A stretch of DNA of 64,000 bases from Lachnospiraceae bacterium (GCA_017938405.1 JAGBBP010000026.1:1-64000), one strand, 5' to 3'; shown: positions 53,669 to 62,320, counted from the stretch's first letter. The notes: a model not told the origin generated them from the letters alone. Numbers and translations: made by a program.

Positions 53669-53697
53669 TTGCATAATATAAAAAACGGTGTTATAGT
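53669..53697 (+). promoter_or_regulatory. promoter of clpB
   Basis: TTGCAT (53669-53674), 17 bp, then TATAGT (53692-53697). No CIRCE (HrcA) inverted repeat and no CtsR-type tandem heptamer is visible around it. Confidence 0.65.
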
Positions 53698-53735
53698 CAA
53701 TATAGAACAGATGCACAGGAAGGGAGAGATGTATT

Positions 53736-56318
53736 ATGAATATCAGTAAATTTACACAGAAGTCGGTGCAGGCAGTGCAGGATTGTGAGAAGATTGCCTA
53801 CGAGTTCGGCCATCAGGAGATTGCCGAAGAGCATTTGCTGTATGCGTTGATGCGGGACGGGGAAGGATTGCTTCCGAAGCTTCTGACGAAGATGGAGATT
53901 GCACCGGAGGTATTTACGGCACAGGTGGAAGGACTTTTACAGAAGCGGGTAAAGGTGTCCGGTGCGGCCCAGGTTTATGTGGGAAATGAGTTAAATAAGG
54001 TACTGATTTACGCGGAGGACGAGGCAAAAGCCATGGGAGACGCTTATGTTTCCGTGGAGCATTTATTCTTATCTTTAATGGCGCATCCGTCCAAGGAAGT
54101 AAAGGAACTGTTTCGTGCTTTTGGGATTACGAAGGATCGCTTTTTGCAGGCATTGGCAACAGTGCGGGGCAATCAACAGGTAATGACGGATAATCCGGAA
54201 GCAACTTACGATGCCTTGGAAAAGTACGGATATGATTTGGTGGAACGTGCCCGGAATCAGAAGTTGGACCCGGTTATCGGCAGGGATTCCGAGATTCGTA
54301 ACGTGATTCGGATTCTTTCCCGGAAAACAAAGAATAATCCGGTGTTAATCGGTGAGCCGGGTGTCGGTAAGACGGCGGTGGTGGAAGGACTGGCCCAGCG
54401 AATTGTGCGGGGCGATGTGCCGGAGAGCTTAAAGGATAAGAGTTTGTTTGCTCTGGATATGGGCTCACTGGTTGCCGGTGCGAAGTATCGCGGGGAGTTC
54501 GAAGAACGTTTGAAAGCGGTATTGGAGGAAGTAAAAAAGAGCGAAGGACGAATTATTCTCTTTATCGATGAGCTGCATACCATTGTGGGAGCCGGAAAAA
54601 CCGACGGAGCCATGGATGCGGGGAATATGTTAAAACCGATGCTTGCAAGGGGTGAACTGCATTGTATCGGTGCCACGACCTTAAATGAGTACCGCATGTA
54701 TATTGAAAAGGATGCGGCGCTGGAGCGCCGATTCCAGCCGGTTATGGTGGAAGAACCGACGGTGGAAGATACGATTTCTATTTTGCGTGGCTTAAAGGAG
54801 CGCTATGAAGTATTCCACGGTGTCCGGATTAACGATGGCGCATTGGTGTCTGCGGCAACTCTTTCCAACCGGTATATTTCCGATCGTTTCCTACCGGATA
54901 AGGCAATCGACCTGGTGGACGAGGCTTGTGCGCTTATTAAGACGGAACTCAATTCCCTGCCGATGGAGCTTGACGACGTAAAACGTCATATTATGCAGAT
55001 GGAAATTGAAGAGGCGGCCTTAAAGAAGGAAGATGACCGTCTCAGTAAGGAACGTCTGGAGGTATTGCAGAAGGAACTGGCAGAAGAGAGGGAGCAGTTT
55101 GCGGATGCAAAGGCAAAATGGGATAACGAAAAAGCAGCGGTAGAACGTGTGCAGAAGTTGAGAGGGCGAATCGAAGAGTTAAACGGAGAGATAGAAAGAG
55201 CGGAGCGGGAATACGATTTAAACAAGGCGGCGGAATTGAAATACGGAAAGCTTCCGGAAGTGCAGAAGCAGTTGGCGGCAGAAGAAGAGACGATTGTAAA
55301 GGAAGGTCATACGCTGGTGCACGAGAATGTCAGTGAGGAGGAAATTGCAAAGATTGTTTCCCGCTGGACCGGAATTCCGGTGGCAAAGCTGACGGAAAGC
55401 GAACGGAACAAGACGCTTCACCTGGATGAGGAGCTTCATCGCCGGGTAGTTGGGCAGGATGAGGGTGTGCAGAAGGTGGCAGATGCGATTCTGCGTGCAA
55501 AGGCAGGTATCAAAGATCCGACCAAGCCAATCGGTTCCTTCTTATTCTTAGGGCCGACCGGTGTGGGGAAAACGGAACTTGCAAAGGCACTGGCGGCAGC
55601 CTTGTTTGATAATGAAGCGAATATGGTGCGTATTGATATGAGTGAGTATATGGAGAAGTATTCCGTGTCCCGCTTAATCGGAGCGCCTCCAGGCTACGTG
55701 GGCTATGAAGAGGGCGGACAGCTTACCGAGGCGGTGCGCAGAAAGCCGTATTCCGTAGTGTTGTTTGATGAAATCGAAAAGGCCCATCCGGATGTGTTTA
55801 ATGTGCTTTTGCAGGTATTGGACGACGGTCGGATTACCGATTCCCAGGGACGCACCGTGGATTTTAAAAATACGATTCTGATTATGACCTCCAATATCGG
55901 TTCCCAGTATTTATTGGAAGGAATCGGACCGGACGGTGAAATCAGTGAATCGGCAAGAGCACTTGTCAATAACGAGTTGCGGGGCCATTTCCGGCCGGAG
56001 TTTTTAAACCGGTTGGATGAAACCATCTTCTTTAAGCCGCTTACGAAGGAGAACATCGGCGGTATTGTTGAATTGTTACTGGCGGATTTGAACAAGCGCC
56101 TTGCGGATAAAGAGCTTTCCGTTGCACTGACACCAGAGGCAAGGGAGTATATTATTGAAGAAGCCTACGACCCGGTTTACGGAGCCCGCCCGTTAAAACG
56201 GTATTTGCAAAAGTATGTGGAGACTTTGAGCGCAAGGCTGATTCTTGCGGATGAAGTAACACCGGGAAGTACCATTGTGATCGATAAGGACGAGAACGGA
56301 CTGTTTGCAAGGGTATAG
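53736..56318 (+). CDS. clpB: ATP-dependent disaggregase ClpB
   Basis: ClpB is a hexameric AAA+ chaperone that, with DnaK, pulls proteins out of aggregates. It has the Clp N-domain, first AAA+ (Walker A GEPGVGKT near residue 205), the long coiled-coil M domain (about 410-530) and second AAA+ (GPTGVGKT near 607, then [20 protein letters not shown], noted). The C-terminal [12 protein letters not shown] is intact. Length (860 aa) is normal and the M domain distinguishes it from ClpA/ClpC. It is monocistronic. Confidence 0.96.
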   Translation: MNISKFTQKSVQAVQDCEKIAYEFGHQEIAEEHLLYALMRDGEGLLPKLLTKMEIAPEVFTAQVEGLLQKRVKVSGAAQVYVGNELNKVLIYAEDEAKAMGDAYVSVEHLFLSLMAHPSKEVKELFRAFGITKDRFLQALATVRGNQQVMTDNPEATYDALEKYGYDLVERARNQKLDPVIGRDSEIRNVIRILSRKTKNNPVLIGEPGVGKTAVVEGLAQRIVRGDVPESLKDKSLFALDMGSLVAGAKYRGEFEERLKAVLEEVKKSEGRIILFIDELHTIVGAGKTDGAMDAGNMLKPMLARGELHCIGATTLNEYRMYIEKDAALERRFQPVMVEEPTVEDTISILRGLKERYEVFHGVRINDGALVSAATLSNRYISDRFLPDKAIDLVDEACALIKTELNSLPMELDDVKRHIMQMEIEEAALKKEDDRLSKERLEVLQKELAEEREQFADAKAKWDNEKAAVERVQKLRGRIEELNGEIERAEREYDLNKAAELKYGKLPEVQKQLAAEEETIVKEGHTLVHENVSEEEIAKIVSRWTGIPVAKLTESERNKTLHLDEELHRRVVGQDEGVQKVADAILRAKAGIKDPTKPIGSFLFLGPTGVGKTELAKALAAALFDNEANMVRIDMSEYMEKYSVSRLIGAPPGYVGYEEGGQLTEAVRRKPYSVVLFDEIEKAHPDVFNVLLQVLDDGRITDSQGRTVDFKNTILIMTSNIGSQYLLEGIGPDGEISESARALVNNELRGHFRPEFLNRLDETIFFKPLTKENIGGIVELLLADLNKRLADKELSVALTPEAREYIIEEAYDPVYGARPLKRYLQKYVETLSARLILADEVTPGSTIVIDKDENGLFARV

Positions 56319-56349
56319 TATCATAATATAAGAAGATGTGAATTTTTTG

Positions 56350-56380
56350 GGAAGGCCGGACGCAGTTCCGGCCTTTTCTT
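56350..56380 (+). terminator. terminator of clpB
   Basis: AAGGCCGGA / TTCCGGCCTT followed by TTCTT. Its T tract overlaps the -35 box of the next promoter. Confidence 0.8.
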
Positions 56381-56407
56381 GACATTTGTTTTCTGCGGTC
56401 TTATAAT
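56379..56407 (+). promoter_or_regulatory. full-consensus promoter of the small lipoprotein
   Basis: TTGACA (56379-56384), 17 bp, then TATAAT (56402-56407), matching the vegetative consensus at all 12 positions. Confidence 0.82.
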
Positions 56408-56453
56408 AAAGGAAGAAGGAACGATGAAGTAACATAGAAAAGAGGAGTAGCCA

Positions 56454-56681
56454 ATGAAGAAGAAAGTAATGCGAATCGTTGCGGCGATTGGGATAATAAC
56501 AATGATTGCCGGATTTGCCGGTTGTAAGAAGAAAACCGAATGTGAATGGTGCGGTAAGATGGCAAAATGTGAAACAGTGTATCTTTCCATGTTGGGAGAA
56601 TACAGCATGTGTGAGGAGTGCCAACGCTATGTTATGCCGATGTCAGAGAATCTGAAGGATATGGATTCCAAGCAACAATAG
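56454..56681 (+). CDS. small cysteine-rich lipoprotein
   Basis: The 75-residue protein has a lipoprotein signal (VAAIGIITMIAGFA) with lipobox FAGC, then a short domain with CEWCGKMAKC and MCEEC. These five cysteines could bind a metal or form disulfides. AGAGGAG precedes the ATG. It has a full-consensus promoter and its own terminator, so it is expressed alone and probably strongly. Function unknown. Confidence 0.8.
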   Translation: MKKKVMRIVAAIGIITMIAGFAGCKKKTECEWCGKMAKCETVYLSMLGEYSMCEECQRYVMPMSENLKDMDSKQQ

Positions 56682-56689
56682 AAAAAGAA

Positions 56690-56720
56690 AGGTCCTTGCC
56701 GGTAAGGCAGGGACTTTTTT
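56690..56720 (+). terminator. terminator of the small lipoprotein
   Basis: AGTCC-type stem: GTCCTTGCC / GGCAGGGAC with loop GGTAA, followed by TTTTTT. Confidence 0.83.
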
Positions 56721-56721
56721 G

Positions 56722-56752
56722 CTCTATGGGAAATTGCGCATTTCCTATAGAG
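56722..56752. repeat. terminator-linked repeat, copy 2, as inverted repeat
   Basis: CTCTATGGGAAAT - TGCGC - ATTTCCTATAGAG, a 13-bp inverted repeat with one mismatch, directly after a terminator. It contains the 15-mer seen at 29468-29482. The rest of the gap up to 56850 is AT-rich with nothing recognised. Confidence 0.6.
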
Positions 56753-56850
56753 TAAAAAAGCTCCGCTGGGGAAAAATTAAGATTTTCTTTAGATTGCTAA
56801 AACGGCACCACGGCATCTTGACACAATTTTAAAAAATTGTAAAATAGTAC

Positions 56851-56908
56851 TTGACAAAACGTATATCTGTATATATACTGTATATATAGACATATACAGA
56901 GTATATAC
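56851..56908 (+). promoter_or_regulatory. promoter and palindromic operator of the CPBP-NatAB operon
   Basis: TTGACA (56851-56856), 17 bp, then TATACT (56874-56879). Centred just downstream is TGTATAT-N6-ATATACA (56879-56898), flanked symmetrically by GTATATAT (56869) and GTATATAC (56901-56908). The 40-bp palindrome covers the -10 and start site, as for a repressor such as a GntR/YtrA-type protein; no regulator gene is nearby. Confidence 0.75.
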
Positions 56909-56953
56909 GGGCAGGGAGTAGAAAGTTAATGTACAATACGAGGAGGGTATAAA

Positions 56954-57898
56954 ATGGAACAGAAGAAATTAAAACCTTGGCATGGAATTGTGGTGTTTGT
57001 GGCAGTGATGGTGGTATTTGTTTTTGTGGCAATTCCGATACAGGCAGTGCTTGGCCTGTTCGGCGTGGCAATTACGGAGCTGATACTTCTTGCAATGGCC
57101 ATCGGTGCGGCACTGTTGTTCAAGCAGAATCTGAAGGAAGTATTCCCGATAAAGCTGCCGAAGCTTCGTGAGGCGTTGGGCGTGCTGGTGTTCTGGCTGG
57201 GCGGTTTCCTTTTGGCAATGATGGGGAACATGGCGGTTGCACTGTTGTTTCCGCAGGAGCTGAATGCAGTGTCCGGTGACTTGAACAGTATCTTTTCCAG
57301 CGAGGGTATGGTGTTCGGCATTTTGATTGTATCTTTTATGCCGGCAATTTGTGAGGAAGCGGTGCATCGCGGATTTATCCTGCATACCTTTAAGGGAGTA
57401 AAGAAGCCTTGGGTCATCGTACTTTCCATGGGTATTATTTTCGGTCTGTTCCATTTGAGCCCGTACCGTTTTATTCAGACGGCGGTTTTAGGCGGATGTG
57501 CTACCTGGGTTATGTTAAAGACGGAGAACATGGTGTGTCCGGCCATATATCATGGGGTGAATAACCTGCTTCCGGTGCTTGTGAGTTTTGCGTTACAGGA
57601 TGCTGCCGAGGCGGCAACCGCAGTGGCAGAGAGTCAGTCCGTATCTGCGGCAACAGCGGTGGAGGTGCCGGGCTGGATGGCCGCAGTAGGCGGTATCGGT
57701 ACTTATATGATGCTTGGCCTGGTTGCGCTTCCGCTTATGCTTGCGGGTACCGCGCTCATGAAGAAAAAGGGTGAGAAAATCAAAGGAAAGCATGTGGCTG
57801 CAGTATTTATTATTGCCGGTGCGATGTTTATCATCGGACTGGGAATGTTAATCGGTGCATCGGTGGCACTGGTAATGGAACAGGGAATTGCAATGTAA
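56954..57898 (+). CDS. CPBP-family intramembrane metalloprotease
   Basis: The 314-aa multi-pass protein has the three CPBP (Rce1/Abi) motifs: EEAVHRG (EExxxR), FGLFHLSP (FxxxH) and HGVNN (HxxxN). These form a glutamate-type intramembrane protease site. In Firmicutes such proteins accompany ABC-2 transporters and may process peptides or give self-protection. GAGGAGGG precedes the ATG. It is the first gene of a three-gene operon with natA and natB. Confidence 0.92.
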   Translation: MEQKKLKPWHGIVVFVAVMVVFVFVAIPIQAVLGLFGVAITELILLAMAIGAALLFKQNLKEVFPIKLPKLREALGVLVFWLGGFLLAMMGNMAVALLFPQELNAVSGDLNSIFSSEGMVFGILIVSFMPAICEEAVHRGFILHTFKGVKKPWVIVLSMGIIFGLFHLSPYRFIQTAVLGGCATWVMLKTENMVCPAIYHGVNNLLPVLVSFALQDAAEAATAVAESQSVSAATAVEVPGWMAAVGGIGTYMMLGLVALPLMLAGTALMKKKGEKIKGKHVAAVFIIAGAMFIIGLGMLIGASVALVMEQGIAM

Positions 57899-57949
57899 AG
57901 AATTTGTTTACATAGAATCACAGAAAGGGTCAACGAAAGGGGAATAAAG

Positions 57950-58726
57950 ATGATTGAAATCAAAAATTTGACCAAAGTGTATAAGCTCAATAAAAAGAAA
58001 ATGATGGAGCTCAGAACGAAGGAAACCACAAAAAAGGCAGCGAATGATATTACATTAACTGCAAGACCGGGTGAGATTTACGGCCTTTTGGGACCGAACG
58101 GTGCAGGTAAGACTACCACACTTCGTTGTGTGGCGACGTTGCTTACCCCGACGGAGGGTTCGGTCAGCGTATGCGGTTATGATACCGTAAAACAGCCGGA
58201 TAAGGTACGGGAAAGCATTTGTTTCCTTACCAATGAGATTAAGCTGGACCCGCACTTCTCCCCGAAGTATTTGTTCCAGTTCTTCGGAAGACTCCATGGC
58301 ATCGACGAAGCGACCATTGAGGCCCGCCGTAAGGAATTGTTTGAGTACTTTGATATTACGGATTTTGAGAATAAGAAAATTGAGGAGCTTTCCACCGGTA
58401 TGAAGCAGAAGGCTTCCATTGCGGTAAGTCTGGTGCATGACCCGAAGGTAGTCATTTTCGACGAACCGACCAACGGTCTGGATATTATTACGGCACGGAA
58501 TGTAACGGATTTGTTGCAGAAACTTCGCGACGAAGGAAAGTTAGTCATTATCTCTACTCATATTATGTCCGAGGCGGAAAAGCTTTGTGACCGTATCGGT
58601 ATTATCATCGACGGTAAGAAGATTACGGAGGGTACCCTTCCGGAGCTTTTGGCAGAGACCAATGCGGCAGACTTGGAAGATGCATTTTTCAACCTTTACA
58701 AAGTACATCATAAGGAGGAAAAGTAA
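57950..58726 (+). CDS. natA: ABC transporter ATP-binding protein, NatA-like
   Basis: The 258-aa ATPase has Walker A GPNGAGKTT, signature LSTGMKQKASIAVSL and Walker B VVIFDEPTNGLD. A basic insert near residues 15-35 (KKKMMELRTKET) before the core is typical of NatA. NatAB of Bacillus exports Na+; here substrate is inferred only from similarity. It lies 51 bp after the CPBP gene and abuts natB. Confidence 0.88.
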   Translation: MIEIKNLTKVYKLNKKKMMELRTKETTKKAANDITLTARPGEIYGLLGPNGAGKTTTLRCVATLLTPTEGSVSVCGYDTVKQPDKVRESICFLTNEIKLDPHFSPKYLFQFFGRLHGIDEATIEARRKELFEYFDITDFENKKIEELSTGMKQKASIAVSLVHDPKVVIFDEPTNGLDIITARNVTDLLQKLRDEGKLVIISTHIMSEAEKLCDRIGIIIDGKKITEGTLPELLAETNAADLEDAFFNLYKVHHKEEK

Positions 58727-59941
58727 ATGAAGGATATATTTAAAAAAGAAATATTTCGTGTATTCAGTGATAAAAAGATGATTTTCTCCCTGTTCATTTT
58801 GCCGGCCATCCTGATGTTCGGTATTTACGGCTTGATGGGTTCCTTAATGAATAATATGGTGGCGGACGTAGAGGAACATATTTCCACGGTTTATGTACAG
58901 AATGCACCGGAAGGTTTTGAGGACCTGGCAGAGGTGACCGGTTATGCGCAGACGGCAAATATCAATTATCTTTCTGCCGATACTTCCGCAAATAAGATTG
59001 CAGAGTATAAGGACCAGGTATTAAACGGCGGCATTGATTTGCTTGTTGTGTTTGATAAAGAGTTTATGGCGCAGGCACAGGCTTATGAAAATGCCGGTGA
59101 CCCGATTCCGAGTGTAAATGTGGCATATAATTCCACGTTAAATTATTCTTCCGCGGCAAGAAGTGTTTTCAACGGAATGATGTTGGGCGGTTTGGAAAAT
59201 GTTTTGTTACAGAATCGTTTCGGTAATCTGGATTTGCTTACCGTGTTTAACACCAACGAAGAGTTGATTGTAAATGAGGATAAGGCAAACGGAGAGTTCC
59301 TTTCCATGATGTTGCCGTATTTGATTGTCATGTTGATTTTTGCGGGAGCGATGGGTCTTGTAACCGATGCCATTGCAGGTGAAAAGGAACGGGGAACCAT
59401 GGCGAATATGTTGCTGAGCCCGGTGAAGAGAAGCTCCATTGTTTTCGGTAAGTTGTTCGGTTTGTCGGTTCTTTCCGTGCTTTCTTCTCTGGTATACGCA
59501 GGCTCCATGATTTTGGCAATGCCGATGATGATGGACGGCATGGGAGAATTGGGCGGAAGCGTATCCCTGTCTCCGTTACAAATCGCAGAGTTGCTCGGTA
59601 TTATCGTGAGCATGGTATTGTTTAACGTAAGTGCCCTTTGCTTAATCTCTGTATTTGCAAAGAATGCAAAGGAGGCAAATGCCTATGTAATGCCGCTTTA
59701 TATGGCAGTAATTATTCTCGGTATGCTGACCATGTTCAATGCGGGCGGAGCTGCTCCGGCAACCACAGCCTATGCGATTCCGATTTACGGTAGTTCTCTT
59801 GCAATTCAGGCATTGGTAACCAACGAACTTACCTTGGTACAGTTCGGATTGAGTGTGGGTATGAATGTGGTACTTATGCTGGTGATGGTAGTAGCGATTT
59901 CCAAGATTTTCAATAATGAGAAGATTATGCTGAATGCATAA
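58727..59941 (+). CDS. natB: ABC transporter permease, NatB-like
   Basis: The 404-aa permease has one N-terminal helix, a large outer domain (about 45-195) and a C-terminal bundle of about six helices. It contains GLVTDAIAGEKERGTMANML, the conserved coupling segment of the NatB/ABC-2 family. The ATG directly follows the natA stop. Sodium or drug export and peptide-related roles are all possible. Confidence 0.88.
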   Translation: MKDIFKKEIFRVFSDKKMIFSLFILPAILMFGIYGLMGSLMNNMVADVEEHISTVYVQNAPEGFEDLAEVTGYAQTANINYLSADTSANKIAEYKDQVLNGGIDLLVVFDKEFMAQAQAYENAGDPIPSVNVAYNSTLNYSSAARSVFNGMMLGGLENVLLQNRFGNLDLLTVFNTNEELIVNEDKANGEFLSMMLPYLIVMLIFAGAMGLVTDAIAGEKERGTMANMLLSPVKRSSIVFGKLFGLSVLSVLSSLVYAGSMILAMPMMMDGMGELGGSVSLSPLQIAELLGIIVSMVLFNVSALCLISVFAKNAKEANAYVMPLYMAVIILGMLTMFNAGGAAPATTAYAIPIYGSSLAIQALVTNELTLVQFGLSVGMNVVLMLVMVVAISKIFNNEKIMLNA

Positions 59942-59948
59942 AAGAATC

Positions 59949-59984
59949 AAGGGCCCACCGCAACCGCGGTGGGCTTTTTGATTC
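59949..59984 (+). terminator. terminator of the CPBP-natAB operon
   Basis: GCCCACCGC / GCGGTGGGC with loop AACC, followed by TTTTTGATTCTTTT. The stem can be extended by AAAGAATCAA (59941) pairing with TTGATTCTTT. The T-rich tail also forms the left outer arm of repeat copy 3. Confidence 0.85.
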
Positions 59985-60281
59985 TTTTGTTTCCGGTGGG
60001 CTTTGTAAAAAATTCGATAGAAGGAAGCCTTTTCTCTCGTACTACGGATATAAGTCTTTCTAATTACTTCGGGGAGGAAGAATGAAAGGTGACGCAACCA
60101 ACTCCGACGCGCCATCCGTGGCGCGTGTCGTTTCACTCAGACGTCCTGTCTGAGTGTTGCTGACAGGCAAGCGAAGTAATAAGAAAGTCTAATATCCTGC
60201 GTAAAGTTCGAAAATGCTTCCTTCTATTGAATTTCCAGGCAAAGCTTCGATTGGAAACAAAAGAATCAAAAAGCTTCCCAC
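59969..60281 (+). repeat. long-hairpin intergenic element, copy 3
   Basis: This copy fills the gap between convergent natB and barstar genes. Helices: 59973-59994/60253-60274 (22 bp, perfect), 60012-60028/60216-60232 (17 bp including a G-U), GGATAT 60046-60051/ATATCC 60192-60197, CTTTCT 60056-60061/AGAAAG 60182-60187, ATTACTTCG 60063-60071/60172-60180, and GCAAC 60094-60098/GTTGC 60156-60160. Inside are GCGCCA-TCCG-TGGCGC (60109-60124) and ACTCAGAC-GTCCT-GTCTGAGT (60135-60155). The core sequence matches copies 1 and 2, while both inner hairpins and outer arms have different bases that still pair. GTGGG of the natB terminator can also pair with CCCAC at 60277-60281. Confidence 0.86.
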
Positions 60282-60294
60282 AAAAGTGGGAAGC
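60262..60294 (-). terminator. terminator of the barnase-barstar genes
   Basis: GCTTCCCAC / GTGGGAAGC with loop TTTT on the minus strand, followed by TTTTTGATTCTTTTG. Its T tract is the right outer arm of repeat copy 3. Confidence 0.83.
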
Positions 60295-60313
60295 CCTTGA
60301 TTACTCTCTTCAT

Positions 60314-60601
60314 TCAAGTTCGTTTACCTGCATAGACAGAGATGCTGATAAGTTGATTCTCTTCCGCAGTATCCTGCAACACTTGTAAAAATGTGTCTCC
60401 ATAGCTTCCTAAGTTCTCTTTTAAACGTTCCGTATAAGTTACAGTGACGTGGAGCGGGGTAGCCCGTTCGCTGAGGCAGTCATGCAGTGCATCCAGATTG
60501 TTTCCGTAATAGTCCGGTAATTTCAGCTTCCTTGCAACGTAAGTGTGCAGGGAAGCTTTTGTTTTCATGCGGTTTCCGCTTAGGGTGACGCGTCGTTTCA
60601 T
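60314..60601 (-). CDS. barstar-family ribonuclease inhibitor
   Basis: The 95-residue protein contains the barstar core LPDYYGNNLDALHDCLSE, whose Tyr and Asp residues plug the barnase active site. It is slightly longer at the N-terminus than Bacillus barstar. It lies 47 bp downstream of the barnase-like gene and is the likely cognate immunity protein, acting in the cytoplasm. Confidence 0.92.
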   Translation of the reverse strand: MKRRVTLSGNRMKTKASLHTYVARKLKLPDYYGNNLDALHDCLSERATPLHVTVTYTERLKENLGSYGDTFLQVLQDTAEENQLISISVYAGKRT

Positions 60602-60648
60602 AGGAGTCTCCTTCTACATTCGCAGAGTTTACGGGTGGTGTTATTCGC

Positions 60649-61341
60649 CTAATATAGTTTTGTAAAGCTTTCGTAGTGGTCTTCGGTGTAGTAAATCAGG
60701 CCGTCGTTGGAGTATACGATACGCTCGTCACCGCGGAATCCGCCGGTGTAGTTCACATCGCATTCATACCACTGGCGTCCGTTTTTCTTCGGAAGCAGGC
60801 CCTCGTAATTTCCGAATTTATCGCCGCCGATGGACATTTCGTCCGTTACATCCCAAAGGTTTCCTTTGCTGCTGACCCAGCCCAGTTTTGCGGCTTCATT
60901 TTTTGTGATAAAGTTAGACGGTAGCTTATGGAAGGTGTGGATATATGCCGCCACCAAATCCGGCGTGCTGTAGATACCGTCTTCCTCCACTAACTCAAGC
61001 GGAGACTTGGTCGGCTCCGGCGTCGGGGTATCGGTCGGTTTTGGTGTAGCAGTCGGGTCCGGGGTGCTGGTCGGAGCAACGGTTGGTGTCGGAGCTTCTG
61101 TCGGGGTTACCGGTTCCGGGTCCTTGCTTCCGGCTTTGTCGTCGGTCAGGATATCCACAATGGTATTGCCCACATCTTCGGTGTCTAAGGTCTGTTCCGT
61201 AGAAAGACCGTCCGGAAACAGAGAGTTGAACACTTGCTTTAAGTCTTTTCCTTTCACCAGGGCAAGTACAAGGATAACGGCAATGACAAGCAGGGTACCG
61301 TACAGTTTCTTCTGTTTATTTGTAAGTTTCTTTTTACTCAT
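60649..61341 (-). CDS. membrane-anchored or secreted barnase-type ribonuclease
   Basis: The 230-aa protein has a basic N-terminus and one hydrophobic helix (13-29), a Pro/Thr linker (about 76-112), then a complete barnase domain (about 121-230). Counterparts of barnase residues are Lys139 (FHKLP), Glu193 (WYECDVNY), Arg203 and Arg207 (GGFRGDERIVYS) and His222 (TEDHYESF). It should cut single-stranded RNA outside the cell. GGAGG precedes ATG 61341; the frame extends 297 bp upstream through unlikely sequence. It pairs with the barstar gene. The hydrophobic segment lacks a clear cleavage site, so anchoring is possible. Confidence 0.92.
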   Translation of the reverse strand: MSKKKLTNKQKKLYGTLLVIAVILVLALVKGKDLKQVFNSLFPDGLSTEQTLDTEDVGNTIVDILTDDKAGSKDPEPVTPTEAPTPTVAPTSTPDPTATPKPTDTPTPEPTKSPLELVEEDGIYSTPDLVAAYIHTFHKLPSNFITKNEAAKLGWVSSKGNLWDVTDEMSIGGDKFGNYEGLLPKKNGRQWYECDVNYTGGFRGDERIVYSNDGLIYYTEDHYESFTKLY

Positions 61342-61437
61342 TGGGAATCCTCCGTATTTATAGGCTCTTTTGGTGCTTTCAGTATAGCACGAAGCGAAAA
61401 GATTGTCAAAAGAAGACGGGTTTGTCAAACTCGTTTC

Positions 61438-61466
61438 TTGACACGGTTTTCTTTTTGTGATACACT
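61438..61466 (+). promoter_or_regulatory. promoter of the DUF2798 gene
   Basis: TTGACA (61438-61443), 17 bp, then TACACT (61461-61466). Confidence 0.7.
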
Positions 61467-61472
61467 TTGACA

Positions 61473-61660
61473 GGAAAAATAAAGAACATGCATGGATGAC
61501 ACACGTAGTGCTTTTGCACGTAAATCTGATCACGGAACTATGTTTTTTGTGGCAGGCAAAGTGCAAAGCGTGCGTGTATTTTTTTGCGCTTTTTGTCGAT
61601 AACCGTACCGGTTTCAGGGGGAGAAAACGTCCATGCAAATTACAAAGGAGGATTTTTAAG
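61473..61660 (+). other. long leader of the DUF2798 gene
   Basis: About 190 nt separate the predicted start site from the coding start. It holds a hairpin GTGC-TTTT-GCAC with flanking CGT pairs (61503-61521). It also holds AAAGCG (61565-61570)/CGCTTT (61587-61592) followed by TTTG, which could be a weak attenuator. No riboswitch class is recognised. With the 5' part up to 61437 this covers the 319-bp gap after the barnase start. Confidence 0.4.
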
Positions 61661-62242
61661 ATGCCGAGAAATCAATTTCAGAGAATGGTATTTGCCTTTA
61701 TTACGGTAGTGATTACGGTACATACCTATGTGTTTTACAGTTTGTATGTGGTAAACGGAGCAACCCTTATGCAGGTGACCGGACAAAGTAGTGTATTAAA
61801 GGCAGTGGATGCTATGGGCGGCGTGTACATGTGCGGTCGTAATGTGCCGATTTGGGCAGTGGTGCTGGTAGAGTTTGTGCTTGCCTTTACGTTGGAGAAT
61901 GTTATGGGAAGCCCGTGCTCCTTTAAACTTGCCTGCAAGATTTTTACCCCGGGAAAGGATCATCCGGTGTTGTTTGAAACTGCAATTATTTGTGCGACTG
62001 CGGGTTTGATGTGCCCGGCCATGAGCTTCATTGCGGCTTTTTTGTATTATCCGTACTATGCAGGTTTCGACATTTTTACGCTGCTTGCCAATTTCTTAAA
62101 ATTGGTATGCTACAACTTCCCGTTTGCGGTATTGTCCCAGTTATTCTTTATCCAGCCGTTTGTCCGTAAGGTGTTCGGCCTGTTGTTTGCAAAGGATATT
62201 AAGAAACGCAGCGAAGAAAAGAACAAAGAAGCGATAATCTGA
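61661..62242 (+). CDS. DUF2798-like membrane protein
   Basis: The 193-aa protein has four hydrophobic segments in two similar halves (FAFITVVITVHTYVFYSLYV and ICATAGLMCPAMSFIAAFLY mark the first helix of each). Each half ends in a W/N plus AxP-type pair typical of DUF2798. AAAGGAGG precedes ATG 61661; an upstream extension of the frame is implausible. Function unknown; membrane location is clear. Confidence 0.8.
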   Translation: MPRNQFQRMVFAFITVVITVHTYVFYSLYVVNGATLMQVTGQSSVLKAVDAMGGVYMCGRNVPIWAVVLVEFVLAFTLENVMGSPCSFKLACKIFTPGKDHPVLFETAIICATAGLMCPAMSFIAAFLYYPYYAGFDIFTLLANFLKLVCYNFPFAVLSQLFFIQPFVRKVFGLLFAKDIKKRSEEKNKEAII

Positions 62243-62285
62243 AACATTGCAAAGCAGTAAAAGAAAAGTGTATCGGAATACGACA

Positions 62286-62320
62286 AAAAGGTGATGGTTT
62301 CGCATCACCTTTTATATTTT
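62286..62320 (+). terminator. terminator of the DUF2798 gene
   Basis: AAAAGGTGATG / CATCACCTTTT with a short GTTTCG loop, followed by ATATTTTG. Confidence 0.82.

Noticed and set aside
53490..53735. CIRCE or CtsR site before clpB
   Set aside because: No TTAGCACTC-type inverted repeat or tandem heptamer was found; clpB regulation is left open.
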